A stretch of 29,172 nt of DNA from JBOFLG01 sp051657745 (GCA_051657745.1 JBOFLG010000061.1:1-29172); one strand, 5' to 3'. Shown: positions 8,382-16,653, numbered from the stretch's first letter. The notes: generated by a model not told the origin, from the sequence alone. Translations and numbers: made by a program.

Positions 8382-9245
8382 TCAGCCCGCGCGCCGGAAC
8401 GTCATCAGGATGAAGGTGTAATCCAAACCGGTGCGCCGCCAATGCACCGGGCGCCGCCGGTGGGCCAGCGCCCCAGGCGCGGAGAGGTCGCCGACCAAGT
8501 CAAGACCCTGCGCGGCAGCATCCGCCACGAACGCATGGATGTCGTCCGGGCCGAAGATCCGTACCGGCGCACCGTAGGCCGTGACGCCGCTGGTGTCCGG
8601 CGGGTCCTGGTCGTAGTCGGTGGAGACGCACAGCAGGCCGCCCGGGGTGAGCAGGCGTGCGGCCTCGGTGAGGAACCCTCGCAGCGGAACCCCGTGCTCA
8701 ATCACCGACATGCAGGTCATCGCGTCGATCGACCGGTCGGGGTAGCCGGTGTCGGTGACATCGCCGTGCTCGAACGTGACACCGTCGCGGGACACCGGCC
8801 GGGCGAACTCGAGATTGATGCCGCGCAGCCCACCAGGCCGACCGCCGAGGCCGTACAGCCGTAGCCACGGCAGCACGCTGGAATACCGTGCGGCTCCGGC
8901 GTCGAGCACGGCGATCTCGCGGCCGCGTTCGGCGGCCAGACCCAGCACCGACCCCACCGCGCCGGCGGCATCCCAGTTCTTCGGCCGGTCGTGATGCAGC
9001 GGCAGGCCGGCCGATCGGACCTCGGCGACCGCTGCCCTCCAGTCCGTGTCGTCCTGAAGCACCGCCGTTGACGCCACCGACGTCAGCAGCGGCCGCACCA
9101 GCCCACGCCGAGCGGCGCCCCGCCGGCCCAGCGCGACCCTCGACCAGAGCACCCGCTCGGCCAGCACCTTGCCGAGGGCGAGCGCTCTCCCACCGGGGGG
9201 CGAAGCAACTTGCGCGGGCGTCGTCGACTCGAACACCCGCGCCAC
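8382..9245 (-). CDS. SAM-dependent methyltransferase (class I)
   Basis: A 287-residue class I methyltransferase. Motif I is AVLDAGAAR at about 112-120. A MTCMSVIEHG segment at about 176-185 fits the motif III/IV region of the Methyltransf_11/25 type. LLTPGGLLCVSTD at about 198-210 is the post-II strand, and a DYTFILMTFRR tail closes the fold. The frame stays open to 10145, but that part overlaps the real gene upstream and translates to Arg/Ala-rich shadow sequence. I therefore start at GTG 9245, 35 bp after the upstream stop; the GTG three codons later is an alternative. Its sequence is paralogous to the C-terminal domain of the GT4 protein two genes upstream. The acceptor is unknown; operon context suggests a sugar or lipid-linked glycan (inference). 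Confidence 0.85.
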   Translation of the reverse strand: MARVFESTTPAQVASPPGGRALALGKVLAERVLWSRVALGRRGAARRGLVRPLLTSVASTAVLQDDTDWRAAVAEVRSAGLPLHHDRPKNWDAAGAVGSVLGLAAERGREIAVLDAGAARYSSVLPWLRLYGLGGRPGGLRGINLEFARPVSRDGVTFEHGDVTDTGYPDRSIDAMTCMSVIEHGVPLRGFLTEAARLLTPGGLLCVSTDYDQDPPDTSGVTAYGAPVRIFGPDDIHAFVADAAAQGLDLVGDLSAPGALAHRRRPVHWRRTGLDYTFILMTFRRAG

Positions 9246-9280
9246 TCTAGAACCCCCGCGCCGGCCGCGGCGAACGGCGG

Positions 9281-10279
9281 CTACTGGCCGCGGCCGGAGC
9301 CGAGCAGACCCTGCCGTCGGGCCCACCACCAGGCCGCGCCGGCCAGCAGCAGATCGGTCACCACGGCGAGGAAGCGCACCACGACGACAACGGCGGTGGC
9401 TGCCGCCGCGGACATCACGGTGGACAGCGCGACGGCGAGCATCGCGTCGCGCAGCCCCAGCCCGGCCGGCAGGACCACCGCCAGCATCCCAGCGACCGAC
9501 GCCAGGGCGAAGCCACAGACACACACCAGGAGCAGCTGGCCGGTCGGCGCGTCGGGTGCCAGCGACCGAGCGAGGACCCACACCGGCGCCGCCGAGGTGA
9601 CCCAGGCGCCGATGATCGCGGCCATACAGCGCAGTACCGCGGCGCCGCTGAGGAGATGTTCGAGCGGAGGCCGTCGGATCAGCCGGAGCCCGACCCCGAT
9701 CCCCCAGTTGAGCAGCGGTGGCCAGGCAGCGACGAAGGCCAGGGCGACCGCCGCGACGCCCCACCACGGCGACCCGGCGCTCTCGCTTCGCTCGAGGACC
9801 ACGGGCACGGCCGGCACCGCCACGACCGCGCCGCCGAGCACCGAGAGCCCGAGCATCACCAACCCGGTGACCGCCATCCGCCGCCGCGGCACGTTCAGCC
9901 GATGGCCCATGTCGGTCTGAACGACCACGGTCCACACCGAGCCGGGGAGGTACTTGCCGAGCTGACCGACGAGGAAGACGCCCGCTGCTGTCGGTACTGG
10001 GAGCCGGGTACCGAGGTCGACGAGCAGGGTGCGCCAGCCGAGGGTGGTGAGGACCGGCGGCACCAGCCCGATCACGAACGCCGCGGCGAGCGGGCCGGCA
10101 TCCAGCCGTCCGAGTTCGGCGGACACCGCAGGCCAGTTCCGCCACAGGGTGACCACGATTGCGCCGAGCACCGCGGTGAGTAGGACGTACCGCAGCACGC
10201 GGAACGCGATGGCGCGTCGATTCGGCCGGGTCGGCGGCATCCCGGATGCAGACGTGGACGTCGACCGCACCGCGCTCAC
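9281..10279 (-). CDS. LPG-synthase-TM / YbhN-like polytopic membrane protein (flippase-like)
   Basis: A 332-residue integral membrane protein with about eight hydrophobic helices. GQLGKYLPGSVW at about 105-117 and the later LPAGLGLRDAMLA at about 270-283 are hallmarks of the lysylphosphatidylglycerol synthase TM-region family (UPF0104/YbhN, AglD-like). Members are proposed to move or modify lipid-linked substrates (family knowledge), and it often accompanies glycosyltransferases. The GTG at 10279 forms a GTGA overlap with the stop of the upstream GT4 gene, which I take as the start. The ATG at 10240 would give 319 residues and is equally compatible with the protein. The much longer open frame upstream to 10684 lies inside the GT4 gene and is rejected. 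Probable role: translocation step for the glycan built by the two upstream transferases (inference). Confidence 0.82.
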   Translation of the reverse strand: MSAVRSTSTSASGMPPTRPNRRAIAFRVLRYVLLTAVLGAIVVTLWRNWPAVSAELGRLDAGPLAAAFVIGLVPPVLTTLGWRTLLVDLGTRLPVPTAAGVFLVGQLGKYLPGSVWTVVVQTDMGHRLNVPRRRMAVTGLVMLGLSVLGGAVVAVPAVPVVLERSESAGSPWWGVAAVALAFVAAWPPLLNWGIGVGLRLIRRPPLEHLLSGAAVLRCMAAIIGAWVTSAAPVWVLARSLAPDAPTGQLLLVCVCGFALASVAGMLAVVLPAGLGLRDAMLAVALSTVMSAAAATAVVVVVRFLAVVTDLLLAGAAWWWARRQGLLGSGRGQ

Positions 10280-12183
10280 CGGCGCCGAAAGGTCAGTCGG
10301 AGCACGGCGTACGCCGGCGCGTCGGTGGCGTCGGATGAGCGGCGCGCGTCCGTCATCCGGGAAAGCACGTCGCCGTCGAGGTCGCCAACCAGCACCAGTC
10401 CGAGGTCGTCGGCCCGGGCCAGGATGCCGAACACGTCGGCCGGGCGGACCGCGAAGTCCGGCTCGTCGTCGCCGATGGGCACGGTGACGACGAGCAGGCC
10501 GCCAGCCCGCAACGCCCACGATGCCTGTCCCACCACCAGGTCGATGTCCGTGGCCGTGCATCCACCCGGATGCAGCCGGGTCACCACATCGAGGCTTGCG
10601 GTGTCGACGGCAAGAGCCTCGACCGCAGCCCAGCGGCCGGTGAGCTCCAGTTCGACCGGCGCGTAGCCGAGCGCGCGCGCCCACCGCGAGAACGGGCTGC
10701 CGCCACCGGACTCGTCGACCAGCACCGCCGCACGCTGCCGGTCGTCATGGATCCGGATCACCGCAGCGAGCGCCCCCAACGCGGACCACGCCGCGACCGG
10801 TTCGGCGGGGCGCGGCAGACCGAGCTCGCGGGCTGTCTCGACGGCAGTGAGTGCGTCGGCGTCGATGGCGAGGAGGTCGGTCGGCCGCACGTGCTCCGGG
10901 ATGTCGGAAGGGCGCAGCCGCAGCGGTGGGCGCCGGCGGGCGCGCAGTCCAGCGAGTGTGGAGCGGACCTGGGCCACCGGTCCGCGGGGCAGGGACGGGC
11001 GGGCTACCGGGTCGTCGAGGACCGGTGCTGCGGCGAGCGCCTCGAGGCCGCCGACGTAGTTGGCCCACGGCCCGGCGAGGTCTGGTGGGCGCACCTCGGC
11101 GGCCAGCGCTGCCACCACGCCAGGCTCGGTGAGCCGCCGGAGCGCAGCCACCAGGGCATCACGGTCGGCCGGGGGGACGAGGATGCCGTCCACACCGTCG
11201 CGGATCTGCTCGGGGAACGTGCCGACGGCCGTCGCGAGCACCGGCCGGCCGTGCGCCCGAGCCAGCACTGCGTTCTGTGAGGCCGTGGCCGTGCGGTACG
11301 TGAGAGCGACGACGTCGTGGCGCGCCATCAGGGCGGCGATCCGGTCGGCCGGCACGTAGCCGCCGTGCACCTCGACGCGGCCCTCGAGTCGCGGGTCGGC
11401 CGCGAGTGCACGCACCGCCAGCCCGGCATCGCCCCACAACTCGCCGGCCACGGTCAGGCAGACCTCGGGTACGTCGCGCAGCGCATCGACGAGGAGGTCG
11501 ACGCCCTTGTAACTGCGCACGATGCCGAGCGACAACAACCGCACCGGGCCGTGGTGCGCAGGCCTGGGGTGGGCCGGCCCACCGGGCAGATGCGGCGGCA
11601 GGTCGAGCTCGCGGACCCGGGTCGCGCCGAGCGCGGCGGCGATCCGGGCCTGTTCATCGGAGTGCACGACGACTCCGTCGGCCCGCGAGAACAGCGCTCG
11701 GACGAGTGCTTCGTCGCCCGGGTGGCGCTCATGCGGCAGCACGTTGTGAGCGATGACGACGACCCGTGGCCCACGGGCGGACCCGGCCCCGGCCGCCCGG
11801 AGCAGGGCGAGATGGGCGGGCACGACGACCGGCACGACATGAACGACGACGACCAGGTCGAACCCCCGCAGCCGGGCGCCGGCGCGCACCCAGGTGTCGG
11901 GGCGGGCCCAGGACAGCACCCGAACCGTTCGTGGAAACGGCTCGACATCGGGGGCGCCTCCGGGCACCGCCTGCTCCCCGGGGTAGAGCGCCGCAGGGTA
12001 GAGGTTGCTCCACGACACCAGGGTGACCTGGTGGCCGGCGTCGGCCAACTCGCGGGCGAGCGAGGTCGTATGCGCCGCGACTCCGCCCTTGTATGGATGG
12101 GTCGGCCCGACCACGGCCACGGCGAGCGCGGCATCCGAGACCGCGGGACCCTCGCCGCCGCCTGCCGCGGCGGGGTCAGACAC
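10276..12183 (-). CDS. GT4 glycosyltransferase fused to a methyltransferase-like domain
   Basis: A 635-residue fusion. Residues ~15-370 are a GT-B fold glycosyltransferase of family 4: the N-terminal loop THPYKGGVAAHTTSLA, LSLGIVRSYKGVDLLVDAL at the start of the C-lobe, and TASQNAVLARAHGRPVLA then VGTFPEQIRDG at the nucleotide-sugar site. A linker of roughly 85 residues follows. Residues ~456-635 look like a Rossmann methyltransferase with a degenerate motif I (VLVDESGGGS), a post-II strand ALRAGGLLVVTVP and a terminal AVLRLTFRRR. These line up in order with the free methyltransferase encoded at 8382-9245. The GTG at 12183 overlaps the upstream stop by eight bases. It likely adds a sugar to a lipid- or protein-linked glycan. 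Whether the fused domain still binds SAM is unclear. Confidence 0.85.
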   Translation of the reverse strand: MSDPAAAGGGEGPAVSDAALAVAVVGPTHPYKGGVAAHTTSLARELADAGHQVTLVSWSNLYPAALYPGEQAVPGGAPDVEPFPRTVRVLSWARPDTWVRAGARLRGFDLVVVVHVVPVVVPAHLALLRAAGAGSARGPRVVVIAHNVLPHERHPGDEALVRALFSRADGVVVHSDEQARIAAALGATRVRELDLPPHLPGGPAHPRPAHHGPVRLLSLGIVRSYKGVDLLVDALRDVPEVCLTVAGELWGDAGLAVRALAADPRLEGRVEVHGGYVPADRIAALMARHDVVALTYRTATASQNAVLARAHGRPVLATAVGTFPEQIRDGVDGILVPPADRDALVAALRRLTEPGVVAALAAEVRPPDLAGPWANYVGGLEALAAAPVLDDPVARPSLPRGPVAQVRSTLAGLRARRRPPLRLRPSDIPEHVRPTDLLAIDADALTAVETARELGLPRPAEPVAAWSALGALAAVIRIHDDRQRAAVLVDESGGGSPFSRWARALGYAPVELELTGRWAAVEALAVDTASLDVVTRLHPGGCTATDIDLVVGQASWALRAGGLLVVTVPIGDDEPDFAVRPADVFGILARADDLGLVLVGDLDGDVLSRMTDARRSSDATDAPAYAVLRLTFRRR

Positions 12184-13435
12184 CGTCGCGCGACCTGACG
12201 ACGAGGTCGGAGAGGAGGGCCAGCGAGGCGACCATGATTCCACTGACGACGAGCAGGACCGTGCTGGCCGGGAAGTAGAACGGATGCCGCACCATGTCGA
12301 CCAATGCCTTGACCACACCGATGACGAGCAGCCACAGCGCCGGCGGCATCAGCACCTTCAACGGGTCGAAGTACATCACCATCCGCAGGACCTGGAGGAT
12401 GTAGCGGTAGGCGTCGCGAACGAAGTGGAACTTGCTGACGCCCGCGCGCTTGGCGTAGACGGTGTCGACGTACTTGATGTCGTGCTGGTTGCTGAGGAAC
12501 GCGATCGTGATGGTGGTGACGCAGGAGAAGCCGGCGGGGAGCAGCCGCAGGTAGGGCAGCGACACCTCACGCCGGAACACGCGAAGCCCGGAGTTGAGGT
12601 CCGGGATACGGGTCTTGGTGAGCCATTCGGCGACCTTGCGGATGAACCACTTCGCCGGCACCCGAGCCCATTTGTGGGTGCCTTCCTCGGTGGTGCGGGC
12701 GCCGACGACCTGGTCGTAGGTCGGGTCGTCGCGCAGGACGCGGACCAGTTCGGGGATGCGCTCGTTCTCATAGGTGAGGTCGGCGTCGGTCCAGGCCACG
12801 ACGGCGCCGCGGGCCAACTGGGTACCGATCCTCCGAGCCGTGCCGGAGCCGCCATTGCGGCGGAAGGCGAGCACCCGCACCTTGGGGTACCGATGCTGGG
12901 CCTTCCGCAGCACCGCCAGGGTGTTGTCGGTGCTGGAGTCGTCGATGCAGAGCAGCTCGTAAATGAACTCACTGGAGTCGAGTGCCGCACTGATCCGCTC
13001 GATCTCGGCGAGGACGTGGGCCGCCTCGTTGAAGCACGGCAACACCACGGTCACGTCAGGCTGGGGGCCAGGGCCGTGCGGGCCATCCTCGACCGGGTAC
13101 GCCTGATGCCCGATTCGCGGTGACCCGGTCTGACTGGCGTGCGGGTCGGATGCCGACCCGCCGGGGGGCGCGGCATCGTGGGCTGTCTCGGTCGGCATCC
13201 GGAGCGGCGCGGTCACCTCTGACGCATCTCTGCCGCGCGCGGTGCCGTCCGCGCCCCGCATCGCGCCCGGACCCATCGGCCCAGCCACTCCTCGGGGGGT
13301 GCGCGCTGCGGGGTCCAGGTCGCCGCCGGCGAGTTCGCCGGCGCGGACCACGATGCGCTCGGTGGGCGCCACATGCCACGTGGCACGGCCGATGTCGGCC
13401 GTGTTCGTGGGAGCGGTGTCGTCGTGCTGACTCAT
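12176..13435 (-). CDS. GT2 polyprenol-phosphate-type glycosyltransferase (DPM1/GtrB-like)
   Basis: A 419-residue membrane-bound glycosyltransferase. Catalytic GT2 features: VTVVLPCFNEA at about 128-138, LLCIDDSSTDNT (nucleotide-binding DD), AWTDADLTYENERIP (DAD metal site), and LNSGLRVFRRE. Two C-terminal TM helices (LWLLVIGVVKALV and TVLLVVSGIMVASLALL) match the GtrB/DPM1 type, which makes polyprenyl-phosphate sugars as donors for membrane transferases (family knowledge). About 125 residues before the catalytic domain are low-complexity and probably disordered. They may be real or may mean the start lies further in, at one of several internal Met codons. The ATG at 13435 is supported by a TAGGCT box eight bases upstream, suggesting leaderless transcription. 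First gene of a tightly packed minus-strand operon. Confidence 0.87.
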   Translation of the reverse strand: MSQHDDTAPTNTADIGRATWHVAPTERIVVRAGELAGGDLDPAARTPRGVAGPMGPGAMRGADGTARGRDASEVTAPLRMPTETAHDAAPPGGSASDPHASQTGSPRIGHQAYPVEDGPHGPGPQPDVTVVLPCFNEAAHVLAEIERISAALDSSEFIYELLCIDDSSTDNTLAVLRKAQHRYPKVRVLAFRRNGGSGTARRIGTQLARGAVVAWTDADLTYENERIPELVRVLRDDPTYDQVVGARTTEEGTHKWARVPAKWFIRKVAEWLTKTRIPDLNSGLRVFRREVSLPYLRLLPAGFSCVTTITIAFLSNQHDIKYVDTVYAKRAGVSKFHFVRDAYRYILQVLRMVMYFDPLKVLMPPALWLLVIGVVKALVDMVRHPFYFPASTVLLVVSGIMVASLALLSDLVVRSRDGV

Positions 13436-13443
13436 CGGTGCGG

Positions 13444-13449
13444 AGCCTA
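13444..13449 (-). promoter_or_regulatory. Candidate -10 box (TAGGCT), leaderless GT2 operon
   Basis: Minus-strand TAGGCT ends eight bases before the ATG at 13435, which would place the transcript start at or next to the start codon. A GGAGG lies just upstream but is 14 bases from the ATG, too far for a standard ribosome site. No clear -35 is seen. Confidence 0.45.
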
Positions 13450-13551
13450 CCTCCGCCCGGCGGCAGCCCCGGACTCCCGTGCGTGGCCGACTGGCTGCAG
13501 CAGGACCCGATCGCGCGTCCGTCTGGGCTATCGCCGTGCGCACGCCAGGAC

Positions 13552-13557
13552 TAGCGT
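13552..13557 (+). promoter_or_regulatory. Candidate -10 box of the M28 peptidase gene
   Basis: TAGCGT fits TANNNT and would give a ~30-nt leader that contains the AGGAGG at 13582-13587. No convincing -35 at 17 bp. It is the only plausible box in the 157-bp divergent gap with the GT2 operon. Confidence 0.3.
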
Positions 13558-13592
13558 CGCAGTTACCCCCTCACACCCCTCAGGAGGAACAG

Positions 13593-15119
13593 ATGCGCAG
13601 ACTCGCGCTTGTCGTCGCCGCCGCGTTCACGGCCACCGCCGCGATCCAGCAACCCGCCCACGCCGCGGTCGACGAGGTGAACACCGCCAAGATTCGCACG
13701 GCGGTCACCGTCAACGGCATCCTCGCTCACCAGCGTGCGTTTCACCGTATCGCTGATGCCAACGGCGGCACCCGCGCCTCGGGTACACCCGGATACGACG
13801 CGTCCGCCGCTTACGTCAGACAGCGCCTCCAACGCGCTGGCTACCGGGTGACCACCCAGGAGTTCACCTTCCCGTTCTTCCGGGAACTGACCCCGTCGGT
13901 GGTCGAGCAGACCGCGCCCGACGCCGCCACGTACACCACCGGCGCCTACGAGTACTCCGGCAGCGGTGACGTCACCGGCACGATCGTGCCCACGACCGAC
14001 ATCGTCTCCCCGGCCACCCCGGAGCCGAGTTCGACCTCCGGCTGCGAGGCAGACGACTTCGTCCCCGCCGGTGCCGACCCGCAGATCGCGCTCGTTCAGC
14101 GCGGCACGTGCAACTTCGCCGACAAGGCGGCGAACGCCAAGGCCGCCGGCTACGACGCGGTGATCATCTTCAACGAGGGCAACCCCGGCCGTGAAGACCT
14201 CTTCGTCGGCACCCTCAGCGCACCGTTCGACCTGCCGGTTGTTGGGCTCACGTCGGCCGACGGGTTCGCGCTTGCGACGGCCGCCCAGGAGGGCGCCGTG
14301 ACCGGCCGGGTGGCGACCTCCACCGAGACTCGAGACGCGACGACGACGAACGTCATCGCCGACACCCGCACGGGCAACCCGAACAAGACCATCGTCGTCG
14401 GGGCCCATCTGGACTCCGTCATCGAGGGCCCCGGCATCAACGACAACGGCAGCGGCTCGGCCACCATCCTCGAAATCGCCGAGGAAATGGCCGCCGTGAA
14501 GATCCGGCCCCGCCAGGCAGTGCGATTCGCGTTCTGGGGCGCCGAGGAGAACGGGCTTCTCGGGTCGGAGCATTACGTCTCCCAGTTGGCCGACGACCAA
14601 CTCGAGATGATCTACGCCAACCTCAACTTCGACATGGTCGGCTCGCCGAACTACGTGCGCTTCGTCTACGACGGGGACGGTTCGGATACCCCAGTCACGG
14701 GCCCGCCCGGATCCGGTGAGATCGAGCGCATCTTCACCAGCTACTTCGACAGTCAGAACCTGGCCAGCAGCCCGACCGAGTTCAGTGGACGCTCTGACTA
14801 CGGCCCGTTCATCGATGCCGGCATCCCGGCCGGTGGGTTGTTCACCGGGGCCGAGGGCATCAAGACCGAGGAGGAAGCATCCATCTATGGCGGCACTGCC
14901 GGTGAGGCGTACGACACGTGTTACCACCTGGCATGCGACACCCTCACCAACGTCAGTACCAAGGCCCTCGCCGAGATGGGTGATGCCGCCGCACACGCCA
15001 CGGCGACTCTCGCCCTGAGCCGGTCTGGTCTCTTCGAGGACAGCAGCCGCCGCGCCGCATCGAAGGCCCGCGACGCGGCATCCGACCTGGCGATGCGGGG
15101 CGGCGTCGCCGTGCGCTGA
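13593..15119 (+). CDS. Secreted M28-family zinc aminopeptidase with PA domain
   Basis: A 508-residue exported metallopeptidase. A Sec signal peptide covers residues 1-24 (MRRLALVV...PAHA, cleavage after AHA). A protease-associated (PA) domain lies at about 115-230 (ALVQRGTCNFADKAANAKAA). The M28 catalytic domain follows, with the expected two-zinc set: His272 and Asp274 in GAHLDS, bridging Asp284 in INDNGSG, catalytic Glu318 and ligand Glu319 in WGAEENG, Asp347 in NFDMVG, and His445 in CYHLACD, where Cys443 and Cys448 may form a disulfide. The layout resembles Streptomyces aminopeptidase S and related enzymes that release N-terminal hydrophobic residues (family knowledge). The ATG has a near-perfect AGGAGG five bases upstream. 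Monocistronic: a strong hairpin terminator follows. Probable role: extracellular peptide nutrition. Confidence 0.95.
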   Translation: MRRLALVVAAAFTATAAIQQPAHAAVDEVNTAKIRTAVTVNGILAHQRAFHRIADANGGTRASGTPGYDASAAYVRQRLQRAGYRVTTQEFTFPFFRELTPSVVEQTAPDAATYTTGAYEYSGSGDVTGTIVPTTDIVSPATPEPSSTSGCEADDFVPAGADPQIALVQRGTCNFADKAANAKAAGYDAVIIFNEGNPGREDLFVGTLSAPFDLPVVGLTSADGFALATAAQEGAVTGRVATSTETRDATTTNVIADTRTGNPNKTIVVGAHLDSVIEGPGINDNGSGSATILEIAEEMAAVKIRPRQAVRFAFWGAEENGLLGSEHYVSQLADDQLEMIYANLNFDMVGSPNYVRFVYDGDGSDTPVTGPPGSGEIERIFTSYFDSQNLASSPTEFSGRSDYGPFIDAGIPAGGLFTGAEGIKTEEEASIYGGTAGEAYDTCYHLACDTLTNVSTKALAEMGDAAAHATATLALSRSGLFEDSSRRAASKARDAASDLAMRGGVAVR

Positions 15120-15131
15120 CCGGGAACCAGC

Positions 15132-15167
15132 GCCGGAGGGGGGTGTCGACCAACTCCCCCCTCCGGC
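15132..15167 (+). terminator. Strong hairpin after the M28 peptidase gene
   Basis: Perfect 12-bp arms at 15132-15143 and 15156-15167 enclose a 12-nt loop, and the flanking AGCG/CGCT can extend the stem with bulges. It begins 12 bp after the stop codon. No U-tract follows, as is common in high-GC actinobacteria. It separates the peptidase from the next gene. Confidence 0.8.
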
Positions 15168-15244
15168 TGGCGCTGTTCCGCTGCGAGCACCGAGCGGGAG
15201 GGCCACCATCTGTCGCCGGCAACCGATGTGGGAAGGTACGCCAC

Positions 15245-16042
15245 GTGACCGGCCTGTCGACCGACGCCGTCCTGGACCTCCTCACCGAGGTCGCCGCTAC
15301 GTCCATCACGCCCCGGTTTCGGCGGCTCGCCGACAGTGAGGTCGCCGAGAAGAACCCTGGCGACCTGGTGACCGTGGCGGACCGCGAAGCCGAGCATCTG
15401 CTCACCACTCGACTGGTCGCGGCGTACCCCGACGCGGTGGTGCTGGGCGAGGAGGCGTGCTCCGACGACCCCCGCCTCAGGGACCGATACCTGGCGGCCG
15501 AGCACGCGTTCACCGTCGACCCGGTGGACGGCACGAAGAACTTCGTCGCCGGCTCGCCCGACCACGCGGTGATGGTGGCCGAGGTGCGCAGCGGCCAGAC
15601 TGTCCGCGCCTGGGTCCACCAGCCCGAACACGGCGTGTCCTGGGTCGCCGAGCGGGGCGCGGGCACCTGGCGCGACGGAGTGCGGATGACGACGACTCCG
15701 GTGGCGTCTGGCGTCGACCCCCGTGGGGTCACCTCGCGGTGGTCGCTGCGCGGCGAATCGTTGGCCGGGATGCCGCCGCTCGGGATGTCGTGGGCGTGCT
15801 GCGGTGTCGACTACCCGCGGGTGATCGAGGGCGCCGCCGACTACATCGTCTATTCCCGCTCACACGCATGGGACCACGCCCCCGGAACCTTGCTGATCAC
15901 CGAGGCCGGTGGCGCTGTGGTGCATCCAGACGGCACGGCGTACGTCGCGCAGTCGACCCGCCCCGGGCTCGTGGTGGCGGTCGACCCGCACACGTGCGCC
16001 ACCGTGCAGCGCCACGCCACGGTGCTGTTCGAGCGCGGATGA
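15245..16042 (+). CDS. Inositol-monophosphatase-family phosphatase
   Basis: A 265-residue Mg-dependent phosphatase of the IMPase/FBPase/CysQ superfamily. Metal-site motifs are complete: LGEEA at about 67-71 (Glu ligand), DPVDGTKNF at about 92-100 (the DPxDGTxN signature), and WDHAPGTLL near residue 210 (WDxAxG). Substrate may be inositol phosphate, histidinol phosphate, or another phosphomonoester; motifs alone do not discriminate. The GTG at 15245 is supported by GGGAAGG about nine bases upstream; the longer frame from 15143 would start inside the preceding terminator hairpin. Its stop overlaps the start of the DinB-type gene (ATGA), so these two are co-translated. Confidence 0.9.
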   Translation: MTGLSTDAVLDLLTEVAATSITPRFRRLADSEVAEKNPGDLVTVADREAEHLLTTRLVAAYPDAVVLGEEACSDDPRLRDRYLAAEHAFTVDPVDGTKNFVAGSPDHAVMVAEVRSGQTVRAWVHQPEHGVSWVAERGAGTWRDGVRMTTTPVASGVDPRGVTSRWSLRGESLAGMPPLGMSWACCGVDYPRVIEGAADYIVYSRSHAWDHAPGTLLITEAGGAVVHPDGTAYVAQSTRPGLVVAVDPHTCATVQRHATVLFERG

Positions 16043-16653
16043 GCGAGCCGCCCGGGTCGGCTCCGTCCGAAGACGGCCGGGTGGCGCGCCATCCGGCCGA
16101 GCCGGCGACGTCCGGGCCGCCCGGTGCGGCGCGCTGGTCGGACTACCTGGACTGGGCCCGCGCCGACCTGGCCCGCATCGTGCTCGCGCTCCCCACCGAA
16201 CGGCAGCGCACCACGCTCGTGCCGAGCGGCTGGACGCCGCTGGAGCTGCTGTCGCACTGCCTGCACATGGAGCGACGCTGGTTCGTCTGGGGCTTCGTCG
16301 GCGAGCCGGTCGACGCTCCGTGGGGCGACTGGAACGTGCCGGAGCCGTGGCGGGACGACGACTCCGATGCCGAACGACCGGGCGCCCGCTGGGCCGTACC
16401 CGACGACGTCACCGCCGAGCAGTTGGCCGCCCGCCTCACGGAGGCGGGTGCGCGGACCCGGGAGGTGCTGGCCCGTCATCCGCTCGACGAGACCGCCGCA
16501 AGCGGTGGGCGGTTCGCGGCGGACCCGCCGACCCTGGAGTGGATCTGCTTCCACGTGCTCACCGAGTACACCCGCCACCTCGGCCATCTCGACGTCGTCG
16601 TAGAACTCGGCGACATCCCGCCTGCAGCAGAGCGCACGAACGGCCCAGCGTAG
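16039..16653 (+). CDS. DinB / DUF664 family protein (mycothiol-dependent transferase-like)
   Basis: A 204-residue protein with a four-helix DinB-like fold expected. Metal-binding histidines are visible: His73/His76 in SHCLHMERRWF and His180/His183 in EYTRHLGHLDV, the usual H-x3-H type C-terminal motif of DUF664. Many actinobacterial members are mycothiol S-transferases or related detoxification enzymes (family knowledge); the partner substrate here is unknown. The first ~30 residues are low-complexity and may be flexible. Start ATG overlaps the stop of the phosphatase gene. The frame is open far upstream to 15457, but that part is the shadow of the phosphatase gene and is rejected. It ends 128 bp before the convergent GT39-like gene. 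Confidence 0.88.
   Translation: MSEPPGSAPSEDGRVARHPAEPATSGPPGAARWSDYLDWARADLARIVLALPTERQRTTLVPSGWTPLELLSHCLHMERRWFVWGFVGEPVDAPWGDWNVPEPWRDDDSDAERPGARWAVPDDVTAEQLAARLTEAGARTREVLARHPLDETAASGGRFAADPPTLEWICFHVLTEYTRHLGHLDVVVELGDIPPAAERTNGPA

Noticed and set aside
9246..10145. N-terminal extension of the methyltransferase frame to 587 residues
   Set aside because: It overlaps the flippase-like gene on the same strand in another frame. The added residues are Arg/Ala-rich shadow sequence, and the methyltransferase fold is complete from 9245.
13563..15209. 548-residue minus-strand open frame opposite the M28 peptidase
   Set aside because: Long antisense frames are common at this GC content. The plus-strand gene has a signal peptide, all zinc ligands and an ideal ribosome site; the antisense product has no recognisable domain.
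15457..16041. Upstream extension of the DinB-type frame
   Set aside because: It runs through the phosphatase gene in another frame and is Arg-rich. The ATGA overlap at 16039 gives a natural start.
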